The notes under the pieces are model-generated. The model was not told the origin of the DNA and made no database searches. It worked only from the letters and a program-made list of their open reading frames with translations. A program made the translations under genes and the position numbers. A stretch of 64,000 bases of DNA from Sphaerulina vaccinii (taxonomy: Eukaryota > Ascomycota > Dothideomycetes > Mycosphaerellales > Mycosphaerellaceae), in assembly GCA_022570795.1 (NCBI GenBank), contig JAKUDP010000005.1:868001-932000 (forward strand), in the 5' to 3' direction. Shown here in pieces: positions 1 through 12,087 of the stretch (position 1 is its first letter; every line of letters begins with the position of its first letter).

Positions 1-2
1 GC

Positions 3-137
3 GGGAGGACGAGCCCATCAGTGGCGACTACTCACGGAGATGTTGTTACTGTGGGAGAAAGAGGCGACGAGAAAGAGTCTGAGAAGGACGATGAGAAGCA
101 TACTGAGACTCCTCCAAACGTGGAGCTTACCAAGTAG
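3..137 (+). CDS. C-terminal tail of an unidentified protein (5' end outside window)
   Basis: The frame is open from the window edge to a TAG at 135-137. It encodes about 44 residues that become very acidic and lysine-rich, with a stretch reading DEKESEKDDEKH, and ends in VELTK. Charged hydrophilic tails like this are common at the cytoplasmic C-terminus of fungal transporters, but no domain is visible. A transporter tail is therefore only a guess. The opposite strand also carries an open frame over this stretch, but its serine-rich translation looks like the mirror image of this one. Confidence 0.35.
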   Translation, partial: GRTSPSVATTHGDVVTVGERGDEKESEKDDEKHTETPPNVELTK

Positions 138-1001
138 CCGCTCACCTTCCCTCGGTGCTCTTGGTAGAAGATGCACAAAAGGATGATACAACAGAGGTGC
201 GAGTGCAATCCTGCTAAGATCAGTAGAGGCTGGCGACTGATGCAGGTGGTGATCAACTCACTGACGCGGCTCGTCGCCTCAAGCGATAGGCACGTTTCCG
301 CTGACACATTACGAGTAGACATGGTCGAGGGTGCTTTCAAATCGCACTATACTGTGCGTGAGATGATCACAATCGAAGTGCGGCACCACATGATGCGCAA
401 GCAGTCAAGTGGTGGAAGAATGTTGGCCGACCAGCCGTTTGTTGCCATTCTTGGCGTGAAGCGAACAGGGAACAAATGTCAACATCGCTGCATCTATCAC
501 GACATCCATCCTTCCTCTTTCTTGACCAAGAACAGGAGAAACACACTTCAACGAACGATATCGATGCTTACTTGCTGACAGTACAGCTGCAAGGAACGCA
601 CAACAAAAGCCTTTCCACATTCCAGATCCGAATGATGATGTTTCTGACCGGTATACAGGACGACGGCACGGAACTCGTGTGTTAGACATCTTATAGCAGT
701 CTCGAAAAGTGGTTGAGCAACTATCATCATACCCTTACCATGGTCTGTTCTACCTTGCCAAGCACGCCATCTATGCTTGTGCCGACAGGGCTGCGACGCA
801 GCTGCAAGACTCCTCTTGGTCCACATCTCTTTCTATCGTGGTTGAAGCGAGTACAACCTGTCGCGAAGGGTAGATCGATTCGGTCCCGATGCCGGCCGCT
901 GTCGCTCGACATAGTCATCCTACGCACAGAAGAAGCTGAGGTCCGTATCTGCTTTCAATCGCCTTTCGAAGGTTCAACAGTCTACTACAAGAGCATTCGT
1001 C
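138..1001. other. Intergenic region upstream of the MFS gene
   Basis: Several overlapping short frames occur on both strands. None shows a domain, a coherent exon structure or a convincing start. The region probably holds the 3' flank of the partial gene and the promoter and leader of the MFS gene. Confidence 0.5.
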
Positions 1002-2564
1002 ATGGGCGTCGCAGAGGATCCGATCGTAGAAGCGCAAGTCGTAGCCAACGAAGTCATTCAGTCGAAGCCTAAGCGGAAATGGCAGAGCTACATCTGGGAC
1101 TCTCTGGATAAGTCACCAGAAGAACGACGGTTCCTGTTCAAGCTTGATTGCGCAGTTCTGACTTTCGCCTCCCTCGGGTATCTGATCAAGTATCTGGATC
1201 AAGCCAACATCAATAATGCCTTTGTCAGTGGCATGAAGGAAGACCTTGGCCTCTATGGCGACGAGCTCAACTACATGCAAACACTCTGGACGGTCGGATA
1301 TGTCATTGGACAGATTCCTTCTAATCTCATTCTCACGCGCATTCGACCTTCAATCTGGATCCCATCTCTGGAAGTGGCATGGACTGTACTCACGTTTGCG
1401 ACTTCGCGCGCCAGTACAGCAAAGCAGATATATGGAATCCGATTTCTGGTCGGCCTGGCTGAGAGTGGCTTCTATCCAGGAATGCAGTACATCATCGGTA
1501 GTTGGTACAGGACCGACGAGCTTGCCAAACGATCCTGTATCTTCCATTGTTCTTCAGCAATCGCGTCCATGTTCTCAGGATATCTCATGGCAGCAGTCTA
1601 CAATCTTGAGGGAGTTGGTGGCTTTCGCGGCTGGCAGTGGCTGTTCCTCGTCGATGGGATCATCTCTCTTCCTATTGCTCTTTCCGGCTACTTCATGCTT
1701 CCCGACCATCCGGACAACACAAGAGCGCTCTACCTCACAGCTGGAGACAAAGCCTTTGCTCAGAAACGGATGAAACTTGAAGGTCGGAGAGGGAAGGAAC
1801 CTTATACAAGAGCTAAGCTGGGGAAGATCTTCAAGTCCTGGCATATCTACGTCCTTACTCTGCTCTATGTTCTGTTCAATAACGGCAACAATGCTTCAGC
1901 GCCAGCTTTCTCCCAATCTTTGAAGGCCTCCAAGGATCCGGTCTACCAAGTGTGGCAGATAAACGTCTATCCTACCACGACTTACGCAGTACAGGTTGTC
2001 ACTACTTTGTTTTATGCTTGGACATCCGATTCTCTCTTTCGAGGTGCTCGCTGGCCGGCTTTCCTGATAGGAGGAAGTGTGAACATTATCGTCTACGTCT
2101 CCCTCGCCATCTGGGACATACCTGTAAGCTGGAAGTGGGCGTGTCTGATCTTAGCTGGCTTCGGCTATGGTCTCTCTGGCTTGGCATTCGCGTGGGCGCA
2201 TGAGATCTGTTCGGACGACAATGAAGAACGAGCGTTGGTCACAGGCTCGATGAACGAGATTGCTTATGTGTTTCAAGCCTGGTTGCCACTGTTGGTGTGG
2301 AAACAGACTGATGCGCCAGAGTATCGAAAGGGATATATCACGGTGACTTTCCTGGCGGCTCTGATGATGGGGACGGCTATGTTGACGAGGTGGTTGCATA
2401 AAAGGCAGATCAGACAGTGAGTCGTTCTGTCCTGAAGACTACTAGTCGACACGGCGCTAATGTGTTCTTCTAGGAAAGCTGCTGATCTGGCAGGAGAGAG
2501 TTCGAGTGATGTGAATATCGTAGGCATGGCTGGCAGTGAATCGATCGGGCCTAAGCGATTGTAG
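1002..2564 (+). CDS. MFS transporter, anion:cation symporter (Dal5/Fen2/Liz1-like) family
   Basis: This is a predicted plasma-membrane carrier of about 501 residues with the 12-helix layout of the major facilitator superfamily. After a charged N-terminal tail, the first helix is followed by YLDQANINNAFVSGM, typical of the fungal allantoate/pantothenate/nicotinate carriers. The usual RFLVGLAESGFYPG segment lies near residue 150 and DHPDNT at the end of the first half. The genomic frame meets a TGA at 2418, but a 57-nt intron (2417-2473, GTGAGT...CTTCTAG) restores an open frame of 29 more codons ending in PKRL and a TAG, so I place the end at 2564. The substrate cannot be read from sequence. 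A flavin monooxygenase follows on the same strand. Any joint pathway is only a possibility. Confidence 0.88.
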
Positions 2565-2999
2565 TCAGCTTTCGCGATATATCTTGCAGCAGAACTCAAG
2601 TAGTCTCAGGCTGCTACATAGACTCACCACCAAATACCACTTTCACCACAAAGTACCACTCATCACCAAATACCACTTTCACCACCAAATACCACTTTCT
2701 CCACCGAATACCACTTATTGCAGTTGTCAGCGACAACAAGTCGAACTTACGCCGACGATCGGCGGGTGTATGTCGCATGCCCCGGCATTGTTATGGCGTG
2801 ATCGATAGCTCGTGCCGTAGCATCCATCTTTCGTAAGCTGATGCATCTCACCAACATTCGATTGCGGATACCTTTCGCCTGTTGCGCGAGTGCTAGTGTT
2901 ACAGACATGTTGTTTCTGAGTTGGGTTCCTGTAATTAGACTCTTCCGCTCCTATGCACTTCCTTGAGGTAGTACGAAGTACTGATTACGTTGTGGGACC
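2565..2999. other. Intergenic region between MFS and monooxygenase genes
   Basis: This contains a short tandem repeat (annotated separately) and the presumed promoter of the monooxygenase. No gene is seen. Confidence 0.5.
2622..2715. repeat. Short tandem repeat, ~17-19 bp unit, about five copies
   Basis: Five imperfect copies of a unit close to TTCACCACCAAATACCACT lie head to tail just downstream of the MFS gene. Copies differ by one or two substitutions and one or two indels. Confidence 0.8.
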
Positions 3000-4948
3000 A
3001 TGGCTCAGACATTGAACGTCAAGCGCGTTGTAAGTGGACGACGCCAGCGACTATCGACCATATGTTCTGACTTGACTCTAAAGGCTGTCATTGGAGCTGG
3101 TGTGTCTGGAGTATCAACAGCAATCCATCTGAAGCGAGCCGGGCTAGACGTTACAGTCTACGAGAGGAGCTCACGGGCAGGTGGCGTATGGTGAAGAGGT
3201 CCTTATGCTCTGCACTTCAGCTTGAAAGCTAATGTAGTCAAGGGTGTACGATGAACGCACTCCTCGAGACCCAGCCTACCCTTCCATAGTGCCATCCGTC
3301 GGAGACTCGCCAGAGTACGTTCCGATCGCAGAAAAGCGAGGCTATTCCTCCAGACATGATAGTCCGTTTGGTACACCGGCGCCAGAGGGACATGAGCAAC
3401 TCTTGCCCAGTGAAGATGAAGACTCTTTGAGCTTTGCACCACCCGGGTGAGTCTGCCTTCTTCGATTGCTTCCGGTTGTACTGATAAGACAAGCCCAGCA
3501 TACGTGGCGCTGAAGAACAACGTCTCCACGATAGAAATGGAGCTGTCAACTCAGAAGTGGAAGCCTGGTACTGAGGAGTTCGTATCACACAAAATTCTCG
3601 GGGAGTATATCCAAGATACTGCCAGGACGAACGATGTGTTGAGTTCGTGCTCCTTCAATACCAGAGTCAACCATGTTGAGAAGAGTGGCGATGACTGGGT
3701 CTTGGATATCGATCGGCGGCAGAGTGGTATTGTCCAGAACAGTATCGAGGTAGGCTGATCCTGTCGTGTAATTCTGCACATATACTAACAGCGTATAGCG
3801 CTTCGATGACGTGGTCGTAGCAACTGGGCACGTAAGTGTGACCTAATCGAGGCGATCACTCTGCTCAACGTCTCACTAGACTCAAGCCTATGAGGTCGAT
3901 GAGCTCGGCGACAAACATCGCTGAAAGAAGCCCGCATTTCCAGAGAAACTTGCTAACCCTGTCACCTGTTCCATATAGTACCATGCATGCAACGTGCCAG
4001 ATCTGCCCGGGTTTGCAGACTGGAAGGCCCGATATCCAGATCGAGTGAGGCACTCCAAGAGCTATCGCAGGCCAGACGAATTCAAAGATCAGAACGTTCT
4101 GCTCATTGGCGCTGGAATTTCGTCCACGGACATCGCCCGTGATCTTGAGAATGCTCGCGCTGTGTTCCAATCAAGCCGAGGCGGTCCATATGATCTGCCG
4201 CAGAGCATGCTTCTCGCTAATGGAGCTAGAGTCGAAGGAATCAAAGAATTCGAGCTCTCTGACGCCTCAGGTCTAGCACCTGACGGGAGCATTCCTGGAA
4301 GAGTCAAGTTGCAATCTGGGAGAACGCTCTGCAACATCCATCAGGTGATAGTCTGCACCGGCTATCATGTCTCGCTGCCCTTTATGCGACAGTATCATGC
4401 TGATAGCGTCGACGCAGAGGATGCGGACGAGGACGTGATAGTCACGACCGGGCAGGTAACCCACAACCTCCATAAGGATATATGGTACATTCCAGATCCC
4501 ACGCTAGCCTTCATAGGTAAGTTGTCCAATCTGTTCGAGCATTGGATAACGAAGACTCGCTGACTTCCTAGGTGTGCCTTATCATGTGGCGACGTTCAGT
4601 CTGTTCGAGTTCCAAGCGATGGCCCTGGCCCAGACGCTGGCAGGGTATGTACCACTGCCTTCCCGAGAAACCATGCGAATAGAATATGATGAGAGGGTCC
4701 GCCAGAAAGGAATCGGGCGCAACTTTCATTCACTGAGAGCCAAAGGTGGCGAGATTGCATATGTCCAGGAACTTGCCGACTTCGTCAATGGTGTGGCTGT
4801 TGAGACAGGAAGGCAAACAATGCAAGCTCATGCCCAATACTGGCTTGAAGCCTACGCGAGACGAACTCTCAGGATGGAGGCTGTCTTTGCACAAACGCGC
4901 GACCCCACCATTAATGACCGAGTGATACATTCTGTGTCTGGCTGCTGA
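3000..4948 (+). CDS. Flavin-containing monooxygenase (FAD/NADPH-dependent)
   Basis: This is a seven-exon gene for a protein of about 514 residues. The FAD-binding GAGVSG motif follows a very short first exon (3000-3029), and the NADPH-binding GAGISS motif is in the long sixth exon. Between them are the PPGPAYVALKNN segment and a VVVATGHYHACNVPDLPG stretch. Both are typical of fungal FMOs that oxygenate soft nucleophiles such as N or S atoms. Introns by my reading: 3030-3083, 3191-3242, 3447-3493, 3750-3798, 3832-3978 and 4517-4571; all are phase-consistent. The fifth is long (147 nt) compared with the others. The C-terminus runs through FIGVPYHVATFSLFE to a TGA at 4948. The substrate is unknown. 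An N-hydroxylating or Baeyer-Villiger enzyme is less likely, given the HSKSYR segment after the ATGH motif. Confidence 0.88.
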
Positions 4949-6016
4949 AGTTTGAGAGGACCGTACGACAGAGATGTTGCTTGATGTTGCACGCGAAATG
5001 TAGAGCTAGACTTGGAGTCAGTGTAGCGGCAATCGGATGGACAGACCTGCTTCATGGACGTAAACGGCGACTAGTTGCTGCCTGGACAGAGACAATGTAT
5101 CATCTCTGACATATGCTGTAGCACTGAACGAGAGATCCACAGCTCTGCGACGACCGTGTCAAGTCATGACTCGTGGATGGGCCTTGCGCTTCGTCTTCCT
5201 GCTCTCTCTGATCCTGTAAGATGACTGAGCCGCAGAAGGGGACAGAGCGTGTAGTCACGCGTCGTATTGGCTGTGAAGGTGAAGTATCTCGCGAACGTGA
5301 TGTGTGGCTGCTCAGGTGGTGCCAGCTGCGCGATTCTTGGTTCGGTTATCGTGGTAAATACTGACTGGGCAGTTGGCGGGCGACGGGCGTTGGGCGTTGG
5401 GCGTTGCAGGCGTTGCAGGCGTTGCAGCTTTCCAAGGCGGGCCAGCGAGCGAGGCGTGCAACGATCAATAACGCTCAAGGACCATCATCGTCATGTCAAC
5501 GGCGATAGTAGAGTGGGTTGCTGATCGGTTGTCTCATATCAAAGACTAAATATCACGCTTTTGCTACGCGTCGCGAGAAGAGAGGAGAATGTCTCTTTCT
5601 TGGCGTTACGCTAAAGAAGTGTACATAGTAGTGCAATGCTACCAGCTGCAGCGTGGACCGTGTGGTGTGTGTAACGAACGAGTCCCATTCGACTCGCAGC
5701 AGCTGTTCTCTCTCTGTCTCTGTCTCTGCATCTCACGACTGCTGTCTCCTTCGTCATCTTCAGCTTCAGCTTCAACGTGCGTGCACAGGATCTCGTGATA
5801 CAAGCCGACAGCTCTCTCGAAGCTTGCTCGCTACACCCTGCCGCACTCATCGAACATCGGACACCACACACCACATCACGCACCAGGACTGCCTGCCTGC
5901 CTGTCCGGGTGCTCGGAAACACCTCACCACGACCTCTACCACGCCTCCTGCTACACGACTATACCATTTTGTTCATACCATCTGCTTACTGGCCGTGAGC
6001 CAGCTCTCGTCTCACA
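4949..6016. other. Intergenic region upstream of the CAF-1 p60 gene
   Basis: No gene is seen. The region holds a small GC-rich tandem repeat (5385-5427). Nearer the next ATG it has CT-rich tracts around 5700-5780 that fit a promoter and leader. Confidence 0.5.
5385..5427. repeat. GC-rich tandem repeats (7-bp and 9-bp units)
   Basis: Three exact copies of GGGCGTT are followed directly by two copies of GCAGGCGTT and a partial third. The two units share GGCGTT, so one probably arose from the other by slippage. Confidence 0.8.
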
Positions 6017-8538
6017 ATGAAAGCCGCGCCGCTGCTCGTCGCCTGGCACGATGAGAACAGCCCCATCTATTCCGCACACTTCGAGCCTCAGGGCAAGGGA
6101 CGGCTGGCGACTGCAGGCGGTGACTGCAACGTGAGAGTAGGTGGCATAAGGAACAGCATGATTGGGCTGGACAATGGCTAATTGGAGCTCCAGATATGGA
6201 GTGTCGAAAGCAACGGCGGCGAGCGGAAAGTGAGCTATCTATCGACGCTCAAGAAGCACACACAAGCTGTCAACGTGGTGCGGTGGTGTCCTCGAGGTAT
6301 GTAGGCTCGACTCTGCTCAGCTGTATGGACTTTTCTTAATGTGTAGCAGGCGAGCTACTAGCTTCAGCGGGAGATGATGGCAATGTTCTCCTCTGGACAC
6401 CTTCCGACAATCCAGCATACAATTCGAACTTTGGCGATGACGGACTAGAAGACGTGGAGCATTGGAGAGTCAAGACGATGTGCAGATCAAACACGGGATC
6501 CGAGATATATGATCTAGCATGGTCGCCTGATGGCCTATTCTTCATCACTGGAAGCATGGACAATGTTGCAAGAATATACAATGCATCTACTGGTATGAGC
6601 GAAGGGAGATCTTCGTTGATTCACGAGTTGAGCTGACAGAAGATGCAGGACAAACTGTGCGCCAGATTGCAGAGCACAATCACTATGTACAAGGTGTTGC
6701 TTGGGATCCGCTCAACGAATATGTTGCAACACAATCTTCGGATCGATCAGTGCACATATACACGCTCAAAACGAAAGACGGCCAGTTCTCGCTCAGCCAG
6801 CACAACAAAGTCACGAAGATGGATCTGCCTGGGCGTCGGATATCCTCCAACAGTCCTGCTCCACCAGATTTTGGCCTTGGTGGTCATCGAGCGTCGTTCG
6901 TGCAGGATCTTGCTGCGGAAGCCATTGGTTCGCCACGACCATCTGCACCTGGCACACCACAGTCGTTGGCTCTGCCAATGAACCCGCCACCAACATCCCA
7001 CAGCCGACGATCGTCCTTCGGCTCTCAGTCAGTGAGGAGATCTGTCTCGCCCAGTCCTTCCATGCCTCTCCCTGCAGTGATGCCCTCAGCATCGCCCAGC
7101 TTGTCAGGCAGCATTGGCTTGGGCTTGGGTATGGCAGTCCGCAACACCAACATCTACGCCAACGAGACCTTTACTTCGTTCTTCCGGCGGCTGACATTTA
7201 CGCCCGATGGCAGCCTTCTCCTTACACCTGCCGGCCAGTTCAAGACGACCCATCCAGGTGTTGACGGCGGCAAAAGTACAGATGAGATCATCAACACTGT
7301 GTACATCTACACCAGAGCTGGACTCAACAAGCCTCCAGTCGCATATCTTCCCGGCCATAAGAAGCCGTCAATCGCCGTCAAGTGTTCGCCAGTCCTCTAC
7401 CAGATTCGCTCTGCCAATGTGGACACAAAGGAGATCACCATCGATACAAGGACAGAAGATGATCTACCACCTCTGCCTGAGCCTGTCATGCCAACCAAAG
7501 CACCGACTTCACATTCGGCCATGGAACCTCCTCCGCTTACTGGTGCACCTTCGCCTGCACCCAGTGCAGGTACAATGGCTTCGCCGCGGCCGAGAGCAGA
7601 TTCGGAATCGACCTCTTCAGCACCTCTCCCACCTCCAGGACCTGTACCTGCATTCGGCTTGCCATATCGTGTCGTTTATGCTGTGGCTACACAGGATGCT
7701 GTACACTTGTACGATACACAGCAGCAGAAACCATTGTGTGTTGTGAGCAACCTACACTATGCCACATTCACAGACCTAAGCTGGTGAGTATTGCATAGCA
7801 GTATGAGTAATGACTGCGCTGACTTTCTTCGATAGGACAAGCGATGGCCAGACACTGTTGATGACTTCTTCAGATGGCTTTTGCTCGGCGCTGACGTTCG
7901 CCCCAGGCGAGCTTGGCATCATTCATCAGCCGCCAACAAACACTGCTAGTGCCAGACCATCGCCAGCACCGATCTCAGTGGCGAAGGCAAACTCTGCGGC
8001 ATCCACGCCTCAGCCTACGCCTACTGGTCTGGCTGCTACTTCAGGTACTCTTCCAGCCACAAGTAATGGCACCGCGAGCACGATAGCGCCCACGAAAGCG
8101 TCACGACCATCGCCCTCACCATTCACTGCCATCACTGGCCACGTCGGAGGACGCCCAGCCAGCCCAGCGAGAAGCATGTCCCAATCAAGTATAGCGACAG
8201 AAGCCAGTTTCGCGCGTGTACCAGATCAAAATGCGCCGCCAGTCATGAACAACCCAACACCTTCCCTGACTCCGTTGCCTTCGATCGCAGCCGCCGGTTC
8301 AGGTTCAGGAAACCCAAGCATGCCTTTGTTCACACCACCGCAGACACCAGGACAGTCCGCGGCAAGCACTGTGTCGATGCCTTCGGTCCCGGCTTTAGTA
8401 TCTGGTGTCAAGAGAGAAAGCAGTGCTAGCAGCCATCCCTCCGAATTAGAGGATCAGGGCAGAGAGAAGAGGAGACGCATTGCACCAACACAGGTCAATG
8501 GAGACTCTGCTGCACCGCCAGCCAATGGTGCATCATAG
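6017..8538 (+). CDS. CAC2: Chromatin assembly factor 1 subunit B (CAF-1 p60/Cac2), WD40 protein
   Basis: This is the WD40 subunit of CAF-1, which deposits H3-H4 on newly replicated DNA in the nucleus. The start MKAAPLLVAWH followed by YSAHFEP and a GGD..NVRIW blade is the CAF-1 p60 signature. Further blades are visible: HTQAVNVVRWCPRGELLASAGDDG, IYDLAWSPDG, and HNHYVQGVAWDP with DRSVHIY. A Ser/Pro-rich insertion and a long low-complexity C-terminal tail follow, ending in a basic EKRRRI patch. Introns: 6137-6193, 6297-6349, 6593-6648 and 7784-7835. All preserve frame. The second ends in TAGCAG, so two acceptors three bases apart are available. The protein is about 740 residues, within the size range of filamentous-fungal homologues. 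Confidence 0.9.
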
Positions 8539-8904
8539 CAGGAATGTCACTGATAACACTCATATTCCATTTGTTTCATCTACAGCAATTTTAGCCAGGC
8601 GTTCCGGGAGACATAGGTCTCAGCACAGGGATATTAGCATTAAGGAGATAGTGGCATTGCAGAAAGCTACAAGCCGAGAGTCAACTGTGCGCATGACTTC
8701 CCGAGGAGTCATGCGAATGGTGAAATAAGATAAATTGTAGTGATAGTACGAGGATCTTCTGCAGTCCGTAACGCGACAAATATACATGTACTATTGATAC
8801 TCAGCGGCACTCACTGTCGAACGTCGCGGACCATGGTAACGGCAGATGTCAGAGAATCTCGCGGCGAGGAAGCGACGAGGTGATTGACAAAGGCACTTGC
8901 TGCA
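8539..8904. other. Intergenic region between CAF-1 p60 and ABCG genes
   Basis: I searched this stretch for the missing first exon (start codon plus signal peptide) of the downstream ABC transporter and found no hydrophobic N-terminal segment. An acceptor-like CTTGCTGCAG ends at 8904. Confidence 0.45.
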
Positions 8905-11900
8905 GGAAACACCTAGCGATGTACGCACCTGCTCATGCCGTTGCGACAACAACCCGCTTCCTTGCGATCGAGTCCTCAGCTGTGAAGACATACAAGCTTC
9001 GCATCCAATACAGAGCGTACCCACGACAGCTTCGAAATCGTGGTCAACTGATGGGACTATTCCAATCACTATCGCTTTTTACACCTGAGCGACTTATACA
9101 TATCGAAGCGCCGTCCAACATGACTTTGCTCGCACAGAGCGCAGAAAGTGGCTGCTTCGAACTGGGGGCCTCTCCTTTGCCACTCATCCTGCCTGGACAC
9201 GAGGGTGCATGTCTGAGCGGCTTCTACTGTGTGTTCATGGCAATCGCCCTCATGCAATGCGCAAACAGAGCACTAATCACTCGCTCCAGGCCCTAACTCA
9301 ACCCGAGATTCCCCTCCTCAATACTGTCCTCCAAGCGAACACTGTCAAATTACGCGAGTCTCTGGGGGACTTTGCGGCCCCCAGGGCAAACGAGAACCAG
9401 TTATATGCGAACACAAGCACTTCTGTGCCAAAGCAGATAACGGCAAGACTGTGACCAAATGCCCGGCTGGCCACTTCTGCCCTACTGGAAGCTTCGAGCC
9501 AAGACGATGTCAGTCTCTGTCGCGCTGTCATACTGTAGTGCCGATTATGCTGATCGATGGGCAGGCCATTTTGGCGCGCGATGCCCTGCTGGAAGCATGC
9601 GTGAGCACGAGCTTGTACCGACGTTCCTGGTAGTCGCGATCGATGTCTGTATACTACTAGCAATGCTCCTCGGCTACCTGATCAAAAAGCGTCGAACACG
9701 GCGACAAAATCATGCAGCAGTCCGTCGACAGGATGATGGAGCAACGGACGATGTTGTATTTGGTACATCGCCATCCGCTAGTGCTCGAAGGAGTCACCAG
9801 CTTGCTAGAACTATGCCAAACCGGAGGACCGAAGTGCGAGCGGATAACTACGATGGCTGTGCTGACAACGACTCTTTCACTTCGGAACAAGCTTTCGTCA
9901 ATAACACTGCTATGCAGAGACTCATCTATTCGATCAGGAAAGCCGTCACCACCTCCACCGTTGGCCTAAGCTTCGCATTTCAAGATCTCACTCGCACTAT
10001 GGGCTGCGACAAGACGATACTCGAGGGAGTGACAGGCACTATCGATAGAGGCACACTGTTCGGAGTCATAGGCGGAAGTGGAGCAGGTAAATCAACATTC
10101 ATGAATGTGCTGATGGGAAAGCTGCGCGCAACGGCTGGCAGTATCGAGGTCAACGGTCGTGAGGACAAGCTAAGCCGCTACAAGAAGCTATACGGATATG
10201 TCCCACAGGACGATATCTTGCATGCAGAGCTCACAGTGCGAGAGAATATCATGCACGCGGCGAAGATCAGATTGCCTGCAAAGTGGGAGCAAGCAGAGGT
10301 TTCAGACCACGTCGATGCTATCCTTGGGTGTCTGCAGCTCAGCCACGTCCAGCACAGTCGCGTCGGTGACCCTAGGCATCCTCTCATCTCCGGCGGCCAG
10401 CGGAAGCGCGTAAACATTGGCATTGAGTTGGCTTCTGCGCCTATGGCGCTGTTCCTGGACGAGCCTACATCCGGTAATGTAGATGAGCTGATGATGTGTC
10501 GAGAACTTCTGCTAACTGTCACAAGGACTGGACTCACAAAGCGCAGCTTCTATCATGCGATTGTTGCACGCCATCAGCAGGCTTGGAATCACAACGATCG
10601 TGATTGTACATCAGCCAAGAGAGCAAATATTCTACTTGCTGGATCAAGTTCTTCTTCTGTCACAAGGATGCACAGTATACTGCGGTCCCACAGACCAAGT
10701 ACAGCCTTACTTCGAGCGCAGAGGCTTCTCGTTCCCGGAGAAGGTCAACGCGTCAGATACCGTGCTCGATATAGTCACGGGGGATGGCGCAGTTTATGCT
10801 GCCAGCACAGGCACATCCACCAGTGTGTCGGCTCTGATCGAAGCTTGGCAGAACGTGGGCAATCATGAACAGCAGGATCCTCCGGCCTATTCTGCGGTAA
10901 ATATTGATATCAGGCGGCTCAGCAGGATCGACCAAGACAATGGACGTGGACACGAGACCAGCCTACAGCAGACCGCACGTCAACGCGGCGCCCCTTGGCT
11001 TTCGCAGGTATGGCACTGCTTCCATCGAGCCTGTGTGCAGCAGAGACGACAATTGTCGTCGGTCTTATTCGAGCTCGGGACTGCCGGGCTGGCTGGAGCA
11101 ATCATTGGCGTTTCCGCGATGCACTCGAATGGCAGCCTCTTCGTCGGCTTGTATCACCCACCATTCACGCTCCTGAGCTCGAGCATTGACTACAAGAGCA
11201 CACCACAACTCGCCCTTATCTCTGCAATGGCCATTGGGTTCGTGGCGTCGGCACCCGGTTTCTGGATCTTTGGCGAAGAACGTTTGATGTACTTCAGAGA
11301 GTCTGCAGCTGGCCACTCCCGATCAGCATTCTACGTCGGCAAGGTTGCCTCGACTATCTTTCGGATAGTCCTCAGCAGCCTTCACTTTGCTGCACTCCTC
11401 GGCGTGTTCGCAACTCCGATGATCAGCTTTGCAAGGCTATACCCCTTGGTAATGCTATATATCTGGTGCATTGTGGGTGCTTCTTGGCATATACATCAGA
11501 CGAGATGCGAACGCTAACTTGCGACTAGTACGGTGTAGCCAGCATTATCTCTGTGTTTGTACGTCGGGAGAACGGACCTCTGGTCTCTGTCCTAGCGTCT
11601 ATGTTTATCGCTTTCATGGGAGGCATGTCACCGAGTTTGAAGACAGCACGAGGGTGGCATATGGGATGGCTTTACCAGTCTTTCCCGGGTTTGTACTTCG
11701 TGGAGGCCATATTCAGCGAGGTACGTGTTCCAGCACTATTCGCTTGCGGAGAATGTACTGACATGTGATGTGCAGAACGTGGTTCCTTTCGACTACTTGT
11801 ACGATGTCGATTCAGCCGCAAACCATTTCGGTTTCAAACTCAGACGATATGGACTCGATGTTGGGTAAGACCCAATGGATATGATCTTGCAGGCGATGAT

Positions 11901-12087
11901 AGGTTGGCTGACAGCTTGATAGCATGTTGTTCGCGCTTGGGTGCGTCTATCGCCTTGTTGCTGCATTGCTGATGCTGTATCATCACAAGCCACGGTAAGA
12001 CCTATCCTTCGTGGGCAGAGTTCTCGGCATCAGCTAATATGATGCAGAGTGTTGAAGACGCTGACGAAGCTGACGAAGCGAAAGTGA
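8905..12087 (+). CDS. ABCG-family half-size transporter with Cys-rich N-terminal region; 5' end damaged or unresolved
   Basis: The protein has a Cys-rich lumenal region (CSCRC near 8930, GFYCPNST, CPAGHFCPTGSFEP), then one transmembrane helix. A nucleotide-binding domain follows, with Walker A GGSGAGKST, signature ISGGQRKR and Walker B FLDEPTSGLD, and then a C-terminal membrane domain ending in HHKPRVLK. Introns: 9229-9289, 9509-9564, 10474-10525, 11473-11528, 11721-11775, 11865-11922 and 11995-12047. All are phase-consistent, and the junctions rebuild family motifs such as TSG|LDSQS. Two oddities concern the front end. No exon with a start codon and signal peptide is evident upstream of 8905. 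The frame also slips by one nucleotide at a run of five T (9076-9080): upstream codons lead into a TGA, while one fewer T would join directly to TPERLIHIEAPSNM. It may be a pseudogene, a sequencing error, or have an intron I misread. The start given is the beginning of the supported coding stretch. Confidence 0.75.

Noticed and set aside
9526..9564. A 39-nt intron (donor GTCATA) in the ABCG gene
   Set aside because: A 56-nt alternative (9509-9564, donor GTCAGT) has the same phase, a normal length and keeps the C-x5-C spacing before PAGS.
11449..11528. An 80-nt intron (donor GTAATG) in the ABCG gene
   Set aside because: The donor at 11473 (GTGGGT) is also phase 0, gives a typical 56-nt intron and keeps the hydrophobic LVMLYIWCI segment in front of YGVASIIS.
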